Below are positions 1 through 8,857 of a DNA stretch of 54,916 nucleotides, in pieces. The DNA comes from Prosthecobacter sp. GTDB lineage: Bacteria; Verrucomicrobiota; Verrucomicrobiia; Verrucomicrobiales; Verrucomicrobiaceae. The translations under genes were made by a program, and so were the position numbers. The stretch is taken from contig NZ_JAGRPF010000132.1 of assembly GCF_020439865.1 (NCBI RefSeq), positions 1 through 54,916 on the forward strand, written 5' to 3'. Each line of letters begins with the position of its first letter. Within the stretch, counting starts at the first letter, position 1. The notes beneath the pieces are model-generated. The model was not told the origin of the DNA, did no database searches, and worked only from the letters and a program-made list of their open reading frames with translations.

Positions 1-1
1 C

Positions 2-598
2 AAGGCCTCGGTGGGTTTCGGCGGCTCGTGTTTCCAAAAAGACGTGCTCAACCTCGTCTATCTCTGCGGACACTTTGGCCTGCCTGAAGTCGCCGCCTAC
101 TGGGACCAGGTCATCGTCATGAATGACTGGCAGAAGCATCGCTTCGCCGAGCGCGTCCTGCGCACGCTCTTCAACACCGTCACCGGCAAACGCATCGCCG
201 TGCTTGGCTTCGCATTCAAGAAGGACACCAACGACACCCGCGAGTCCGCCGCCATCTACGTGTGCCGCGATCTGCTCGAAGAACGCGCCTCCATCTCGAT
301 CTACGATCCCAAAGTCACCACCGCGCAGATTTGCAAGGATCTCGCCATCGAATCCAGCAATCCGAACGTGGAGTTCGCCACCAGCGCGGCACAGGCCGCC
401 AAGGGCGCGCATGCGCTGCTCGTGCTCACCGAATGGGATGAGTTCCGCAAACTCGACTTTGAAGCCATCTACGAATCCATGGTGAAACCCGCCTGGATTT
501 TTGATGGCCGCAGCCTGCTGGACCACGCGAAGCTCCGTCAAATCGGCTTCAAGGTGTACAGCATCGGCAAGCCCTTGCCTCAAGAGGTCAAGGCATAA
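2..598 (+). CDS. UDP-glucose 6-dehydrogenase, 3' part
   Basis: This is the C-terminal part of a nucleotide-sugar dehydrogenase that oxidises UDP-glucose to UDP-glucuronate (NAD+-dependent) in the cytoplasm; the 5' end lies outside the window. The open frame already reads through from base 2 ([14 protein letters not shown]), and this stretch contains the family's catalytic cysteine in GGSCFQKD (Cys codon at 29-31). The remaining ~190 residues match the dimerisation helix and the C-terminal UDP-binding domain ([14 protein letters not shown], then a Rossmann-like half ending in WIFDGRSLL). A GDP-mannose dehydrogenase cannot be fully excluded without the N-terminal half. It stands just upstream of an EPS locus and so probably supplies a uronic-acid precursor to it. 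Confidence 0.9.
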   Translation, partial: KASVGFGGSCFQKDVLNLVYLCGHFGLPEVAAYWDQVIVMNDWQKHRFAERVLRTLFNTVTGKRIAVLGFAFKKDTNDTRESAAIYVCRDLLEERASISIYDPKVTTAQICKDLAIESSNPNVEFATSAAQAAKGAHALLVLTEWDEFRKLDFEAIYESMVKPAWIFDGRSLLDHAKLRQIGFKVYSIGKPLPQEVKA

Positions 599-711
599 GC
601 CAGTCCCGGCCCACAAGGGGCCGGACTTAGCTTCCCAGGATGGAAGCCTCCCCCAAAACGATGAACGCGCCGAGGCAGGGCTTGCGCCTGCCTGCGCTGG
701 AAGGCGTGTGC

Positions 712-1971
712 ATGAAGCGTGTCCGCCGGGCTGCGAGCCTGGTCTTCTCGTATGCTTCGCTCAACATTCTGGGCCGTGTCGTGCAAATGATCACCGCGTT
801 CATGGTCGTCCGCGCTCTCGGCAAAACCGACTACGCCTGGTACTCGCTGGCCAACAATCTCGTCGGAGCGCTCGGCATGTTCACCGTGACTGGCATCGGC
901 ACCGGTCTCATGCCTGTCGCGGGTGAAGTCGCGCACGATCGCCTGAAACTGGGAGCAGTGATGGCTTCGGCAGCACGCTTTCGCACATCGCTGCTGCTGG
1001 TGGGCGCGCTCACCGGCATTCCCGTGTTTGTCCATCTGCTGCTGAGCAGCGAATGCTCAGTCTTCAAGACTTCCGTGCTTGTCACGGCCGCACTTGTCTC
1101 GGTGTTGATCAACATCGCCTCGCAGATGATGACCACACCGCTGAGCCTGGTCGGCCGCTACAGCGTGCCGCAGTGGGAGAACATCATGAACTGCACGTTG
1201 CGGCTGCTGTTCATCGCCGTGCTCATCGGCGCGGGCATGGCGGATGCGCTGACAGTGATGATCATCACCGTCCTGGCGCCGCTGCCCTCCGTTTTTGCAT
1301 GGATGCTTCCCAAGGCACGGCAATACGCCGCGTTCGAGCAACCCGTCGATCCGGCAGCCACCCAGCGACTGAAAAAGCATTTCGTCGTCGGCCTGCCCAC
1401 CAGTCTGACCTATCTGTTCGAAGCCCAGATCGCCACCTTCATCATCGGCTTCATGGGAAACATCGACAAGGTGGCCGACCTCGGAGCTATCGGACGTGTC
1501 GCTCTGATCCTGCAGGTGCCGCTCGCCGTTGCTTCCGGCATTCTGCTGCCGCGCATGTCCGCCGAACAGAACCAGTCGCGCCTCTGGAAGCTGTGGATCG
1601 GCAGCAGTCTGCTCTCCGTTCTTTCCGGTGGAGCCGTTCTATTCGGCGGCTGGCTGATGCGCCACAAGCTTCTCATGCTGCTTGGCCCGGCGTACGCAGG
1701 CCTGGAGCATGAACTGGTTTTCTATCTCGGCTTCCAGGTCTTCTCCTTCGTCGTCACCGTCGTCAGCATGCCGGTGCAGTCGAAAGGCTGGGTCAGACAT
1801 TCGTGGATCCGCCCGATTCTGGTGTTCGGCTGCCAGGCCTTGTCGGCGTGCTTCCTCGATCTCTCCACCGTCAATGGTGCCATCGGTCTCATGTGTGCCG
1901 GTTCCGTCGGCAACACGCTCCTGAATGTATTTCTGCTGTTCCACGGCTGGCGCGGACGCGCCGGACTTTGA
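712..1971 (+). CDS. Wzx-type polysaccharide flippase
   Basis: This integral-membrane protein of about 419 residues has repeated hydrophobic segments along its whole length and no soluble domain. That fits the oligosaccharide/lipid flippase (MATE-like, Wzx/RfbX) superfamily, which moves undecaprenyl-linked repeat units to the outer face of the inner membrane. The N-terminus (MKRVRRAASLVFSYASLN) is the typical basic start of such proteins. I placed the start at 712 because a GGAAGG ribosome-binding site lies seven bases upstream; in-frame ATGs at 640 and 661 would add a polar N-terminal tail with no such site. It is the first complete gene of the EPS block and pairs functionally with the polymerase at 13096. 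The family is clear; the substrate is unknown. Confidence 0.8.
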   Translation: MKRVRRAASLVFSYASLNILGRVVQMITAFMVVRALGKTDYAWYSLANNLVGALGMFTVTGIGTGLMPVAGEVAHDRLKLGAVMASAARFRTSLLLVGALTGIPVFVHLLLSSECSVFKTSVLVTAALVSVLINIASQMMTTPLSLVGRYSVPQWENIMNCTLRLLFIAVLIGAGMADALTVMIITVLAPLPSVFAWMLPKARQYAAFEQPVDPAATQRLKKHFVVGLPTSLTYLFEAQIATFIIGFMGNIDKVADLGAIGRVALILQVPLAVASGILLPRMSAEQNQSRLWKLWIGSSLLSVLSGGAVLFGGWLMRHKLLMLLGPAYAGLEHELVFYLGFQVFSFVVTVVSMPVQSKGWVRHSWIRPILVFGCQALSACFLDLSTVNGAIGLMCAGSVGNTLLNVFLLFHGWRGRAGL

Positions 1972-1992
1972 TTCCCTCCAAACATCGATCCC

Positions 1993-2835
1993 ATGAAACA
2001 AGTGCTCGCCAAAATCGGCCAAGTGAAGGCCAACATCGACATCTCCGGCATTTCCTCCGCGCGTTCCGCCAGCCTGCTCTGCGAGCTCGTCGAACTGCAG
2101 CTCATGCAAAACGCCAAATATCATGAGCCTCGAGCGCTGATGCCTTTCCGTCAGAAAATCTTTTCCCAATACGGCCAGGACGGCATGCTGGCGGAAATCT
2201 TCCGCCGCATCGGCGAAGGCGGCAAACGCTTCGTCGAGATCGGCACCGCACCCGCGGAGAACAACACCAACCTGCTGCTGTTGAGGGGATGGAGCGGCCT
2301 CTGGGTGGACGCCGGGCTCGAAGAAGACACAGCGCTTCCGATCAGCATCCAGACCCTCATGCGTGAAGGAAAGCTGAAGATCTGCCGCAAGTTCGTGAAC
2401 CGCGAAAGCTGCAGCACACTGCTCAGCAGCCGTGGGTTTGCCGAGGAACTCGACCTGCTCAGCATCGACATTGATTACAACACGCATCACGTCTTCACCG
2501 AACTCCTGCCGCTCAAGCCGCGCGTGTTCAGCGTGGAATACAATGGCATGCTGCCCGCTGACCTCGACTGGGCGGCGCCCTATGATCCAAAGGCCGTATG
2601 GGATGGCTCCACCTTGTACGGTGCCACACTTGGAACGATCAGCGCAGCCGCCGAAGCGGGTGGATATTCGCTGGTTGGTTGTGAGCTTTCCGGCACCGAC
2701 GCCTTCTTCGTGCGCCACGATCTGCTGAAGGACCTCTTTTTGCGGCCCGGCGACGCGATGTTCCACTGGGAGCCTCTGCGCATGCATCTCGGCCAAATGC
2801 AGCGGCACCGCATCGCGATGCCCATGCTCGAATAA
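1993..2835 (+). CDS. FkbM-like SAM-dependent methyltransferase
   Basis: A soluble protein of 280 residues. The central part has the layout of FkbM-type methyltransferases: SQYGQDGMLAEIF, then FVEIG as motif I, a GWSGLWVDAG segment where the acidic residue would bind the ribose of SAM, and DLLSIDIDYNTHH as motif IV. The first ~50 residues are helical and match nothing I know. Such enzymes O-methylate sugars or lipids, so here a methyl ether on an EPS sugar is the simplest role. It begins 21 bases after the flippase stop and is probably cotranscribed with it. The assignment to the methyltransferase fold is good; the acceptor is inferred only from context. Confidence 0.65.
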   Translation: MKQVLAKIGQVKANIDISGISSARSASLLCELVELQLMQNAKYHEPRALMPFRQKIFSQYGQDGMLAEIFRRIGEGGKRFVEIGTAPAENNTNLLLLRGWSGLWVDAGLEEDTALPISIQTLMREGKLKICRKFVNRESCSTLLSSRGFAEELDLLSIDIDYNTHHVFTELLPLKPRVFSVEYNGMLPADLDWAAPYDPKAVWDGSTLYGATLGTISAAAEAGGYSLVGCELSGTDAFFVRHDLLKDLFLRPGDAMFHWEPLRMHLGQMQRHRIAMPMLE

Positions 2836-2854
2836 CAGTCTCTTCCTCCGCGCC

Positions 2855-4015
2855 ATGAAAGTCGCCATCGCATCCCGCATCCACCCTGCGTCCGTCGGCG
2901 GTCTCGCCGCCTATCAGCGCCAGCTTGCCTCCGGACTGCAGAGCTTTTGCCGCATCAACGGTCACTTCCTCAGCGTGCAGCACCTTCAGACCGGCGCGGA
3001 TGACAAGGCTGACGCGCTGCAATGGCCATCGTCCGAACTCATGCCTCAGGACACTTGGAAGAAGCAGCATCGCTGGGTCAGCCGTCTCGCATCACGCGCA
3101 CCGCTGCTGCCTTTCGCGGACACGTTGAGCCGCCTCATGAATCATCACGAGGCCTGGAAATCATCCATCGCAAATGTCGATGTGCTGCACTTCGTCGGCA
3201 CCGGTTGGGACATCATCGGTTACCCTTTGTGGCGTGAAGCACGCGAGGCAGGTGTTCCTTTCACCGTCTGGCCCGCGGTGCATCCGGACAGCTGGGGCGA
3301 TGACGCTTTTGACGTTCGCCTCTACCAGAAAGCCGACGCCGTGTTCTGCCAGTCTGAACACGAACGGCTGCATCTCGCCGCGCGCGGCGTGCCGTTGGAC
3401 AAGCTTATCCGCTGCGGTCTTCCTCCCATGTGCCACGCAAACGGAGACGGCTGGCGTCTCCGCTCCAAACTGGAGATCGGCGCCCGCCCGGCGGTGTTGT
3501 TTCTCGGACGTCGCGATGAAGGCAAAGGTTACCCCGCATTGCTCGACGCGTGGCCGCTGGTGTTGCGCAAATGTCCCGACGCTGTGCTGCTGCTCGCGGG
3601 ACCGGGTGACGTGGATGAAGCACGCCTCGCGCTCAATTCCCCCGATAGCATCCGCGACCTCGGCTGTCCGTCCGAACAGGAGAAAGCGGACGCCTATGCG
3701 GCCTGCGACATTTTTTGCCTGCCTTCAGCCCATGAATCTTTTGGGATCGTGTATGTGGAGGCCTGGTCCTACGGCAAACCAGTCATTTGTGGAACTGCTC
3801 CAGCGAGCCGGGAGCTGGTCGAAGATGGTGTCACAGGTGTGTGGGCTGATCAGCAGCCGCAGCAACTGGCCAATGGCCTGCTGCGGCTGCTGACAAACCC
3901 GGAACACCGTCACCGTGTCGGTCTCAACGGCCTGCGACATCAACTGCTTCACTACACCACCGAACGGATGGTCGGCTGCCACTTGAAGGCGTGGAAGATT
4001 GCCTCTCCAAATTGA
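2855..4015 (+). CDS. GT4 family glycosyltransferase
   Basis: A GT-B retaining glycosyltransferase of 386 residues, presumed to add one sugar to the growing lipid-linked repeat unit at the cytoplasmic membrane face. The N-terminal acceptor domain opens with MKVAIASRIHPASVGGLAAYQRQLA, where the glycine-rich loop is typical of GT4. The C-terminal domain has LFLGRRDEGKGYPALLDAW, LLLAGPGD and the EX7E motif region (HESFGIVYVEAWSYGKPVI). No ribosome-binding site stands out, but the gene follows the methyltransferase by 19 bases. Sugar and linkage cannot be told from sequence. Confidence 0.85.
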   Translation: MKVAIASRIHPASVGGLAAYQRQLASGLQSFCRINGHFLSVQHLQTGADDKADALQWPSSELMPQDTWKKQHRWVSRLASRAPLLPFADTLSRLMNHHEAWKSSIANVDVLHFVGTGWDIIGYPLWREAREAGVPFTVWPAVHPDSWGDDAFDVRLYQKADAVFCQSEHERLHLAARGVPLDKLIRCGLPPMCHANGDGWRLRSKLEIGARPAVLFLGRRDEGKGYPALLDAWPLVLRKCPDAVLLLAGPGDVDEARLALNSPDSIRDLGCPSEQEKADAYAACDIFCLPSAHESFGIVYVEAWSYGKPVICGTAPASRELVEDGVTGVWADQQPQQLANGLLRLLTNPEHRHRVGLNGLRHQLLHYTTERMVGCHLKAWKIASPN

Positions 4016-4345
4016 AACCAGCGACGACCATGGCCGACACATCACCTTTGACGCACCCAATCGTGCCGGACGTCCAACCTCCGACACCGGAGGCCCCGGT
4101 CTCATGCTGGCCTTGGTGCAATGATCCCATGCCTTGGCTGTCCGCCAAGATCAGGCCCGATCCCTTCACCACCATTCCGAAGCATGCCGGAATGACAGGC
4201 GGCGTGAAGAAACCACGGGATCCGTTTACAACGTCGCCATAGGAACCGGCGCTGATATGGCCTTCTCGGAATGAACGGCCGTTCATGAGATCTCCGAAGC
4301 ACACCCTCATCTGCCGACTGACATCTTCCACCTGATCGTTTAGCC
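4016..4345. other. Intergenic stretch without a supported gene
   Basis: These 330 bases separate the GT4 and GT2 genes. A short + frame starts at 4030 and ends at 4242 (a proline-rich, low-complexity reading), and a longer - frame overlaps both neighbouring genes. Neither resembles a known family, neither has a convincing ribosome-binding site, and the - frame runs antisense into flanking coding sequence. I see no clear terminator. It is the longest break in the otherwise tightly packed first half of the EPS block and may hold an internal promoter or a decayed gene. Confidence 0.4.
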
Positions 4346-5248
4346 ATGCCGTTCGCATCCATCATCATTCCCACCTGCAACCGAACCGGTGACCTGCGGC
4401 GGTGCATTGAAAAGCTCATCCCGCAACTGCCGGAAGACGGCAGCGTCGAGCTCATCGTCACGGACGACGGTTCGTCCCATGCCACGCATGACATGATCTT
4501 TTCGTCATACCCCATGATCACGTGGATTCAGGGACCACGACTGGGGCCCGCGGCCAATCGCAATCGCGGCGCTCTGACAGCCCAGGGTGAGTGGCTCATT
4601 TTCGTGGACGACGACCTGCTGCCCGGTCCGAATTTTGTGACGGCGTATCTGTGCGCGATGCAGTCCGCTTCCAAACAGTTGTGCGTCCTTGAAGGAAGCA
4701 CCACGCGTCCGACCAGTCCTCCATCACTGCTTTGGGAGGCCCCGGAAAACGTTCAGGCACACGGACATCTCGCATGTTCATGCAACTTCGCCATTCGTGC
4801 CGGCACCTACCGGATCATGGGTGGCTTCGACGAGCGCTACTCCGGCGGCGTCTATGCCGAGGACACGGATCTCAGCGCGCGACTGCTGCGGGCCGGTTAT
4901 CAGGTGCAGTTTGTGGAAGACGCCGGAGCTGTGCATCCGATCCGACATGTGCCAGATGCAGCCAAGCTCGCCAAACGCTGGGAGGGAAAGGTGATCTTCG
5001 CCTTCGATCAGGGGGCTTCGGCTTTTACGGTGGGCTGGCGGCTGCCATGGCATGCGTTGCGCGTGATCCAGTCGCGTTTCCGCCACCAGCCGTGGACGCG
5101 CGAAAACATCCGCGCCGCCCTGCTCTTCTTCGGTGAGTGGTTCTTCGTCCTGATCAGCACACCTGCCTGGGTGAGCAAATGGTCCGAGGCACCACGCAGC
5201 TCGTTCTGGTCCACCAGCGCCGTCCGCGTGCCCAAGTTCGGCTTCTAA
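4346..5248 (+). CDS. GT2 family glycosyltransferase
   Basis: An inverting GT-A glycosyltransferase of 300 residues. It begins with the GT2 strand-loop FASIIIPTCNRTGDLRRC. LIVTDDGSS (nucleotide contact) follows, and the metal-binding DXD is in WLIFVDDDLLPGP. The acceptor-side motif appears as GGFDERYSGGVYAEDTDLSARL, the ED-type motif containing the catalytic base. The C-terminal 60 residues are more hydrophobic and may lie on the membrane. Within the EPS block it would transfer a sugar to the lipid-linked intermediate; donor and acceptor are unknown. Confidence 0.85.
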   Translation: MPFASIIIPTCNRTGDLRRCIEKLIPQLPEDGSVELIVTDDGSSHATHDMIFSSYPMITWIQGPRLGPAANRNRGALTAQGEWLIFVDDDLLPGPNFVTAYLCAMQSASKQLCVLEGSTTRPTSPPSLLWEAPENVQAHGHLACSCNFAIRAGTYRIMGGFDERYSGGVYAEDTDLSARLLRAGYQVQFVEDAGAVHPIRHVPDAAKLAKRWEGKVIFAFDQGASAFTVGWRLPWHALRVIQSRFRHQPWTRENIRAALLFFGEWFFVLISTPAWVSKWSEAPRSSFWSTSAVRVPKFGF

Positions 5249-5260
5249 CCCGAAACTTCG

Positions 5261-6385
5261 ATGGAATCCATCATTACCACCTGCTGCCTGCCCAACAAGC
5301 CGGCGGGCCAAGCTCGGCGGTCCGCTGCCGCGAGCCCTGAGCGGTTTGAAGGACTCACCATCATCCGCATGGCGGCGGCTTTTTATGTGGTGTTCCATCA
5401 CATGACTGCGGACAACTTGAAGGGAGCCCCGACGCTCGTGGCTTTTGCGTCGGATGTGGCGAACGATCTCGGCTGGAGCGTACCATTCTTCCTGCTTCTG
5501 GCCGGCTTCCTGATGGCCCGCTCCGTTCATGGTGGAGCTCCGGCACAGGTGTCTGCCAGATGCTTCCGGTCGGCAAAACGTGTCCTGTGGTTGTGGCTCG
5601 GATGGTCGCTTGTTTATCTGCTCAATCCGCCTTTGAAGCCACTGCTTCATCTCGACATCGCCGCTGTGACTCGACACTACGCTGAGGTCCTGTCTTCGAA
5701 CTGGCCTCGTATGATCTGGGTGGGAACCAGCTATCACCTTTGGTTCTCAGGTTCCTTGTTGATGGCGTGGTTGTTGATGGCTTTCGCAGCCAGGATGCAG
5801 CCTCGACTGGCAACGGTCCTGGTGCAGGACTCCAGAAGAGTTCTAAAACTAGGCGTCGGAATGGCATTAATCGCTGGGGGAGCCATCTGGCTCATGCCGC
5901 GGCAACCCATGTCAGGTTGTCAAGTGGGACTGGAGGTCGTGGTGGTTCACGCTCTGCTGCCTTTCTCGTTCGTGATCATGGGGGCGTCCCTGTGGCAGTA
6001 TCGTTCCGTGCTCTCCAGCCGAAAGGCCATCGCCTGCCTGATCTGTCTTGGCATCGGTCTGCGCATGATTGAAACCGAGTGGCTGTCGTTGGACCTGAAC
6101 AGCCCGGGGCCACGTCGCATGTACGCCAGCAATCTCCTGTTCGGTTCCGCCGCGCTGGCCATCGGACTTCAACTGCCTTTGAAAAAATCTCTGTCCGGAG
6201 TCTGGCTGGTGACGCCCGGTATCTACTGCGTCCACATGTTGGTGATCAGCAGACTGGAAGCGCTCCACGGTCCTTTGCACAACTGGATCGAGCAGTTCGG
6301 CGTCCTCCTCGCTGTCTTCGTTGCCTCCCTGGCCATCTCCTTTGTCCTCAGCCGCTTCAAAACCACAAGCGTCCTGGCAACATGA
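5261..6385 (+). CDS. Acyltransferase 3 family membrane protein
   Basis: An integral-membrane protein of 374 residues in the OafA/acyltransferase-3 family, which moves acetyl or other acyl groups onto extracytoplasmic polysaccharides. After a ~30-residue polar leader come the family signatures: EGLTIIRMAAAFYVVFHH, with the conserved His in the first membrane helix, and GWSVPFFLLLAGFLMARSV. About ten hydrophobic segments follow. The stop overlaps the start of the next acetyltransferase (ATGA), so the two are translationally coupled and may act on the same polymer. No periplasmic SGNH domain is present. Confidence 0.8.
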   Translation: MESIITTCCLPNKPAGQARRSAAASPERFEGLTIIRMAAAFYVVFHHMTADNLKGAPTLVAFASDVANDLGWSVPFFLLLAGFLMARSVHGGAPAQVSARCFRSAKRVLWLWLGWSLVYLLNPPLKPLLHLDIAAVTRHYAEVLSSNWPRMIWVGTSYHLWFSGSLLMAWLLMAFAARMQPRLATVLVQDSRRVLKLGVGMALIAGGAIWLMPRQPMSGCQVGLEVVVVHALLPFSFVIMGASLWQYRSVLSSRKAIACLICLGIGLRMIETEWLSLDLNSPGPRRMYASNLLFGSAALAIGLQLPLKKSLSGVWLVTPGIYCVHMLVISRLEALHGPLHNWIEQFGVLLAVFVASLAISFVLSRFKTTSVLAT

Positions 6386-6975
6386 CCGCCGTGCTGTTCC
6401 AGAAACTCTGCCGCCGCATCGCACTCGTTGAGTCTCCCGTTCGCAGACTGCGCAAGCTGGCCCTGCGCCTGCGCGGAGCCCGGATCGGGCGCGGCACGCA
6501 ACTTCCACGAACGCTCGTGACCTGGCCCCACCAGATTCAACTTGGCCGCGATTGCGTGCTTCAGCCGGACATCTTCTTCAATTACTCCCACTACTGGAAG
6601 CCGGGGCCGTCCATGATCTTCGGCGACCGCGTCTTCATCGGCCGCGGCTGCGAGTTCAACATCCGCGAACGTCTGGAAGTCGGCGATGACTGTCTCATCG
6701 CCTCCGGTTGCACCTTTGTGGACACCAATCACGGACGCGACCACGGCAGCAGCATGAACGCGCAGCCTCTCGAAAGTGCGGCCATCACGCTGGGACGAAA
6801 CGTCTGGCTCGGAGCGCAGTGTGTCGTGCTGAAGGGAGTTCACATCGGCGACGGTGCGATCATCGGAGCCGGATCAGTGCTCACCAAATCGGTCCCGGCT
6901 GGCGAGATGTGGGCCGGAGTTCCCGCGCGCCGGATTCAAGCTTTCACCACAACCGCATCAACCCATGTCACGTGA
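6382..6975 (+). CDS. Left-handed beta-helix O-acetyltransferase
   Basis: A soluble protein of 197 residues with hexapeptide repeats (IGRGTQLPRT, LGRDCVLQPD, FGDRVFIGRG, VGDDCLIASG, LGRNVWLGAQ, IGDGAIIGAGS). This is the left-handed beta-helix of the WbbJ/maltose-acetyltransferase group, which uses acetyl-CoA. The DTNHGRDH segment carries the His that is catalytic in this family. The C-terminal GEMWAGVPARRI is the usual closing motif. I chose the ATG at 6382, which overlaps the preceding stop by four bases; a longer upstream frame lies inside the acyltransferase-3 gene. It probably acetylates a sugar residue in the EPS repeat. Confidence 0.85.
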   Translation: MTAVLFQKLCRRIALVESPVRRLRKLALRLRGARIGRGTQLPRTLVTWPHQIQLGRDCVLQPDIFFNYSHYWKPGPSMIFGDRVFIGRGCEFNIRERLEVGDDCLIASGCTFVDTNHGRDHGSSMNAQPLESAAITLGRNVWLGAQCVVLKGVHIGDGAIIGAGSVLTKSVPAGEMWAGVPARRIQAFTTTASTHVT

Positions 6976-7885
6976 AATCTCAGCTCTGATCATTTGCGGC
7001 GACCGCCTCGACGAGGTGACACGCTGTCTGGAAAGTCTCGGCAAGCTTGGCGATCTGCTGCACGAAGTTCTGCTGCTTAAAAACGCACCGAAACATCCGT
7101 GGCGGGACAACTGCTTTGAATCGGTTCCTTCCCGCGTAAGCAACCGGCTGCACATCATCTCATCCGAAGAGCAGGTGTTTCCCACCACCGGTCGCAACCG
7201 TCTCGCCGCTCAGGCCACTGGCTCCGTGTACCTTTTCCTCGACGACGACTCGCTGGTGCTTGAGCGCGCGGGGATCGAGAAGGGCCTGCGCATCCTGCAA
7301 GGCGATCCCAAGATCGGCTCCATCGCCTTCCCGCAGTCCACTGAGGCGGGTGAACTTGCTCCATTCGCGCAGCCGGCGCCCGTGGAACATGAATGCTTCA
7401 CCTGCGGCTTCATGACCTGCGCGGCGATGACGCGGGCTGACGTGTATCACCAGATCGGCGGCTTTCAGGAACTGCTGCAGATGGCGCATGAAGAAAACGA
7501 ATTCTGCAAACGGCAGTGGGACGCAGGATTCGCCGTGCTTTACCTCCCGGAGCGCAGCATCTGCCACAACCCCAGCCCCAATGCGCGCAACAGCCGCCAG
7601 CGCGCCATGTTGAACGCCCGCAACATCTGGTATCAGGCCGTGCTGCATGAGCCGCTCTGGCTGCTGACCGTCACCCTCCTGCCACGCCTGATTCAGGCAG
7701 CACGATACCTGCGCGGCTCCCGCGAATGGACGGGAGGAAACTGGGGCTCTTTATACCTTCAGGCGCTCAAAAACTTCATCGCGGATCTTCCGGCCCTCCT
7801 TCGAGAAAGGACGCCGCTGGCCGCAGCCACCATGCTGCGCTGGCAGCAGATGAAGAAAAAATATCCGCGCTACGTGGCCGCCTGA
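6965..7885 (+). CDS. GT2 family glycosyltransferase
   Basis: A GT-A fold glycosyltransferase of 306 residues. The N-terminus (ISALIICGDRLDEVTRCLESL) is a GT2-like first strand in which the usual proline-containing motif is altered. VFPTTGRNRLAAQATGSVYLFLDDDSLV holds the nucleotide-binding loop and the DDD metal site. GGFQELLQMAHEENEFCKR corresponds to the catalytic-base region. The start at 6965 overlaps the preceding stop by 11 bases. The hydrophobic C-terminal part (LWLLTVTLLPRLIQAARYL) may associate with the membrane, as in rhamnosyltransferase-like GT2 enzymes. Donor sugar unknown. Confidence 0.8.
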   Translation: MSREISALIICGDRLDEVTRCLESLGKLGDLLHEVLLLKNAPKHPWRDNCFESVPSRVSNRLHIISSEEQVFPTTGRNRLAAQATGSVYLFLDDDSLVLERAGIEKGLRILQGDPKIGSIAFPQSTEAGELAPFAQPAPVEHECFTCGFMTCAAMTRADVYHQIGGFQELLQMAHEENEFCKRQWDAGFAVLYLPERSICHNPSPNARNSRQRAMLNARNIWYQAVLHEPLWLLTVTLLPRLIQAARYLRGSREWTGGNWGSLYLQALKNFIADLPALLRERTPLAAATMLRWQQMKKKYPRYVAA

Positions 7886-7924
7886 AGCCGCGCGTCTCTT
7901 TGACCAACCACATCCTCGAAACCT

Positions 7925-8803
7925 ATGGACTATCTTATTGGAGCAATCGACCATCATGACTGGGCAGACGTTTGCTGCTGGCACAGATCCGCACTGCGGA
8001 ACGGATTCACGGGAAAAATCGTCCTGATCTGTTACGAGCACATGACCGACAACGCCTTGAAGCGCATCCGCAAAGCAGGCATCGCCATCGTGTCCGCAGT
8101 CAGCAGACGCGGCGTGAATGAAGACCGGTTTCGTGACGTCGCCGCCTTCGCCGGAACCCTGGCTCCGACGGACCGGATTCTCATGACGGACGTGCGCGAT
8201 GTGGTCGTGCAGCTCTCCATTCATCAAATCCTCGATTCACTGCTCGCTGAACGGCCCCTCGCCTGCGCCGGCGAAGGCGAACTCTATGGCGACTCGCCGT
8301 GGAACCTCGAAAACATCAAGGCGAACTTTCCTGACCGCGTCGATGAGATCAGCCGGATGGAAGTCTTCTGCGCCGGCGTGCTCGCAGGACAGGCGAAACC
8401 ATTCGCGGCGTTCGCACAGGCGATCTGGCGCCAGTCCATCGAAGCCCTGGGCTTCAACGGTGATCAGATTGCCATGAACATGGTCGTTCGTTCGGACGCA
8501 TTCCGCGATCAGACGGCGCTGTTCCCCGCAGGCAATCCCCACATCTGTCACTTCGGCAACCTCTCAGGTCCTGACAAGGTGGCACGCCGCACTCACCTCA
8601 AACTGGAAAAGGGCTCACTGTCCGACCTTCATGCCAGCCGGCCGGTGGGTGTGTTTCACCAATACACGAGGGACAAGGCCACGCGCAACGCCACCCTGAT
8701 GGCCAATGGAGCGTTGAGGGACTTCTACCTCGGCAAGCTCATCACCTCATTGCAGCAGAAGGTCGGTCTGTATCCCAATTGGAAGCCCTACTGGAAATCG
8801 TAA
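7925..8803 (+). CDS. Putative GT-A-like glycosyltransferase
   Basis: I do not recognise a named family for this 292-residue protein, but its layout is that of a GT-A sugar transferase. The N-terminal strand MDYLIGAIDHHDWADV is followed by a helix and strand (GKIVLICYEHMT). RILMTDVRDVVVQ has the form of the DXD-containing strand seen in GT8- and GT77-like enzymes. GFNGDQIAMNMVV resembles the distal acidic motif of these folds, and CHFGN near the C-terminus could supply a metal-binding His. There is no signal peptide or membrane segment. Its place among GT2/GT4 genes supports a role in adding an EPS sugar. Catalytic activity is inferred. Confidence 0.5.
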   Translation: MDYLIGAIDHHDWADVCCWHRSALRNGFTGKIVLICYEHMTDNALKRIRKAGIAIVSAVSRRGVNEDRFRDVAAFAGTLAPTDRILMTDVRDVVVQLSIHQILDSLLAERPLACAGEGELYGDSPWNLENIKANFPDRVDEISRMEVFCAGVLAGQAKPFAAFAQAIWRQSIEALGFNGDQIAMNMVVRSDAFRDQTALFPAGNPHICHFGNLSGPDKVARRTHLKLEKGSLSDLHASRPVGVFHQYTRDKATRNATLMANGALRDFYLGKLITSLQQKVGLYPNWKPYWKS

Positions 8804-8857
8804 GGCGCTTCCAACCTCCGCTGCTCGCGAACAAAACCCAGCCTCACGAGAACAAAC

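Noticed and set aside
1639..2880. A 413-codon open frame on the - strand
   Set aside because: It lies antisense to the flippase and methyltransferase genes, which have clear family motifs; the - frame shows a His/Glu/Ala-rich reading with no recognisable domain.
3924..4358. A 144-codon - frame across the gap between two glycosyltransferase genes
   Set aside because: Glycine-rich turns briefly suggested a decayed beta-helix protein, but no repeat register holds and both ends run into other genes.
4778..5737. A 319-codon open frame on the - strand
   Set aside because: It spans the GT2 and acyltransferase-3 genes in antisense and has no motif; long antisense frames are common at this GC content.
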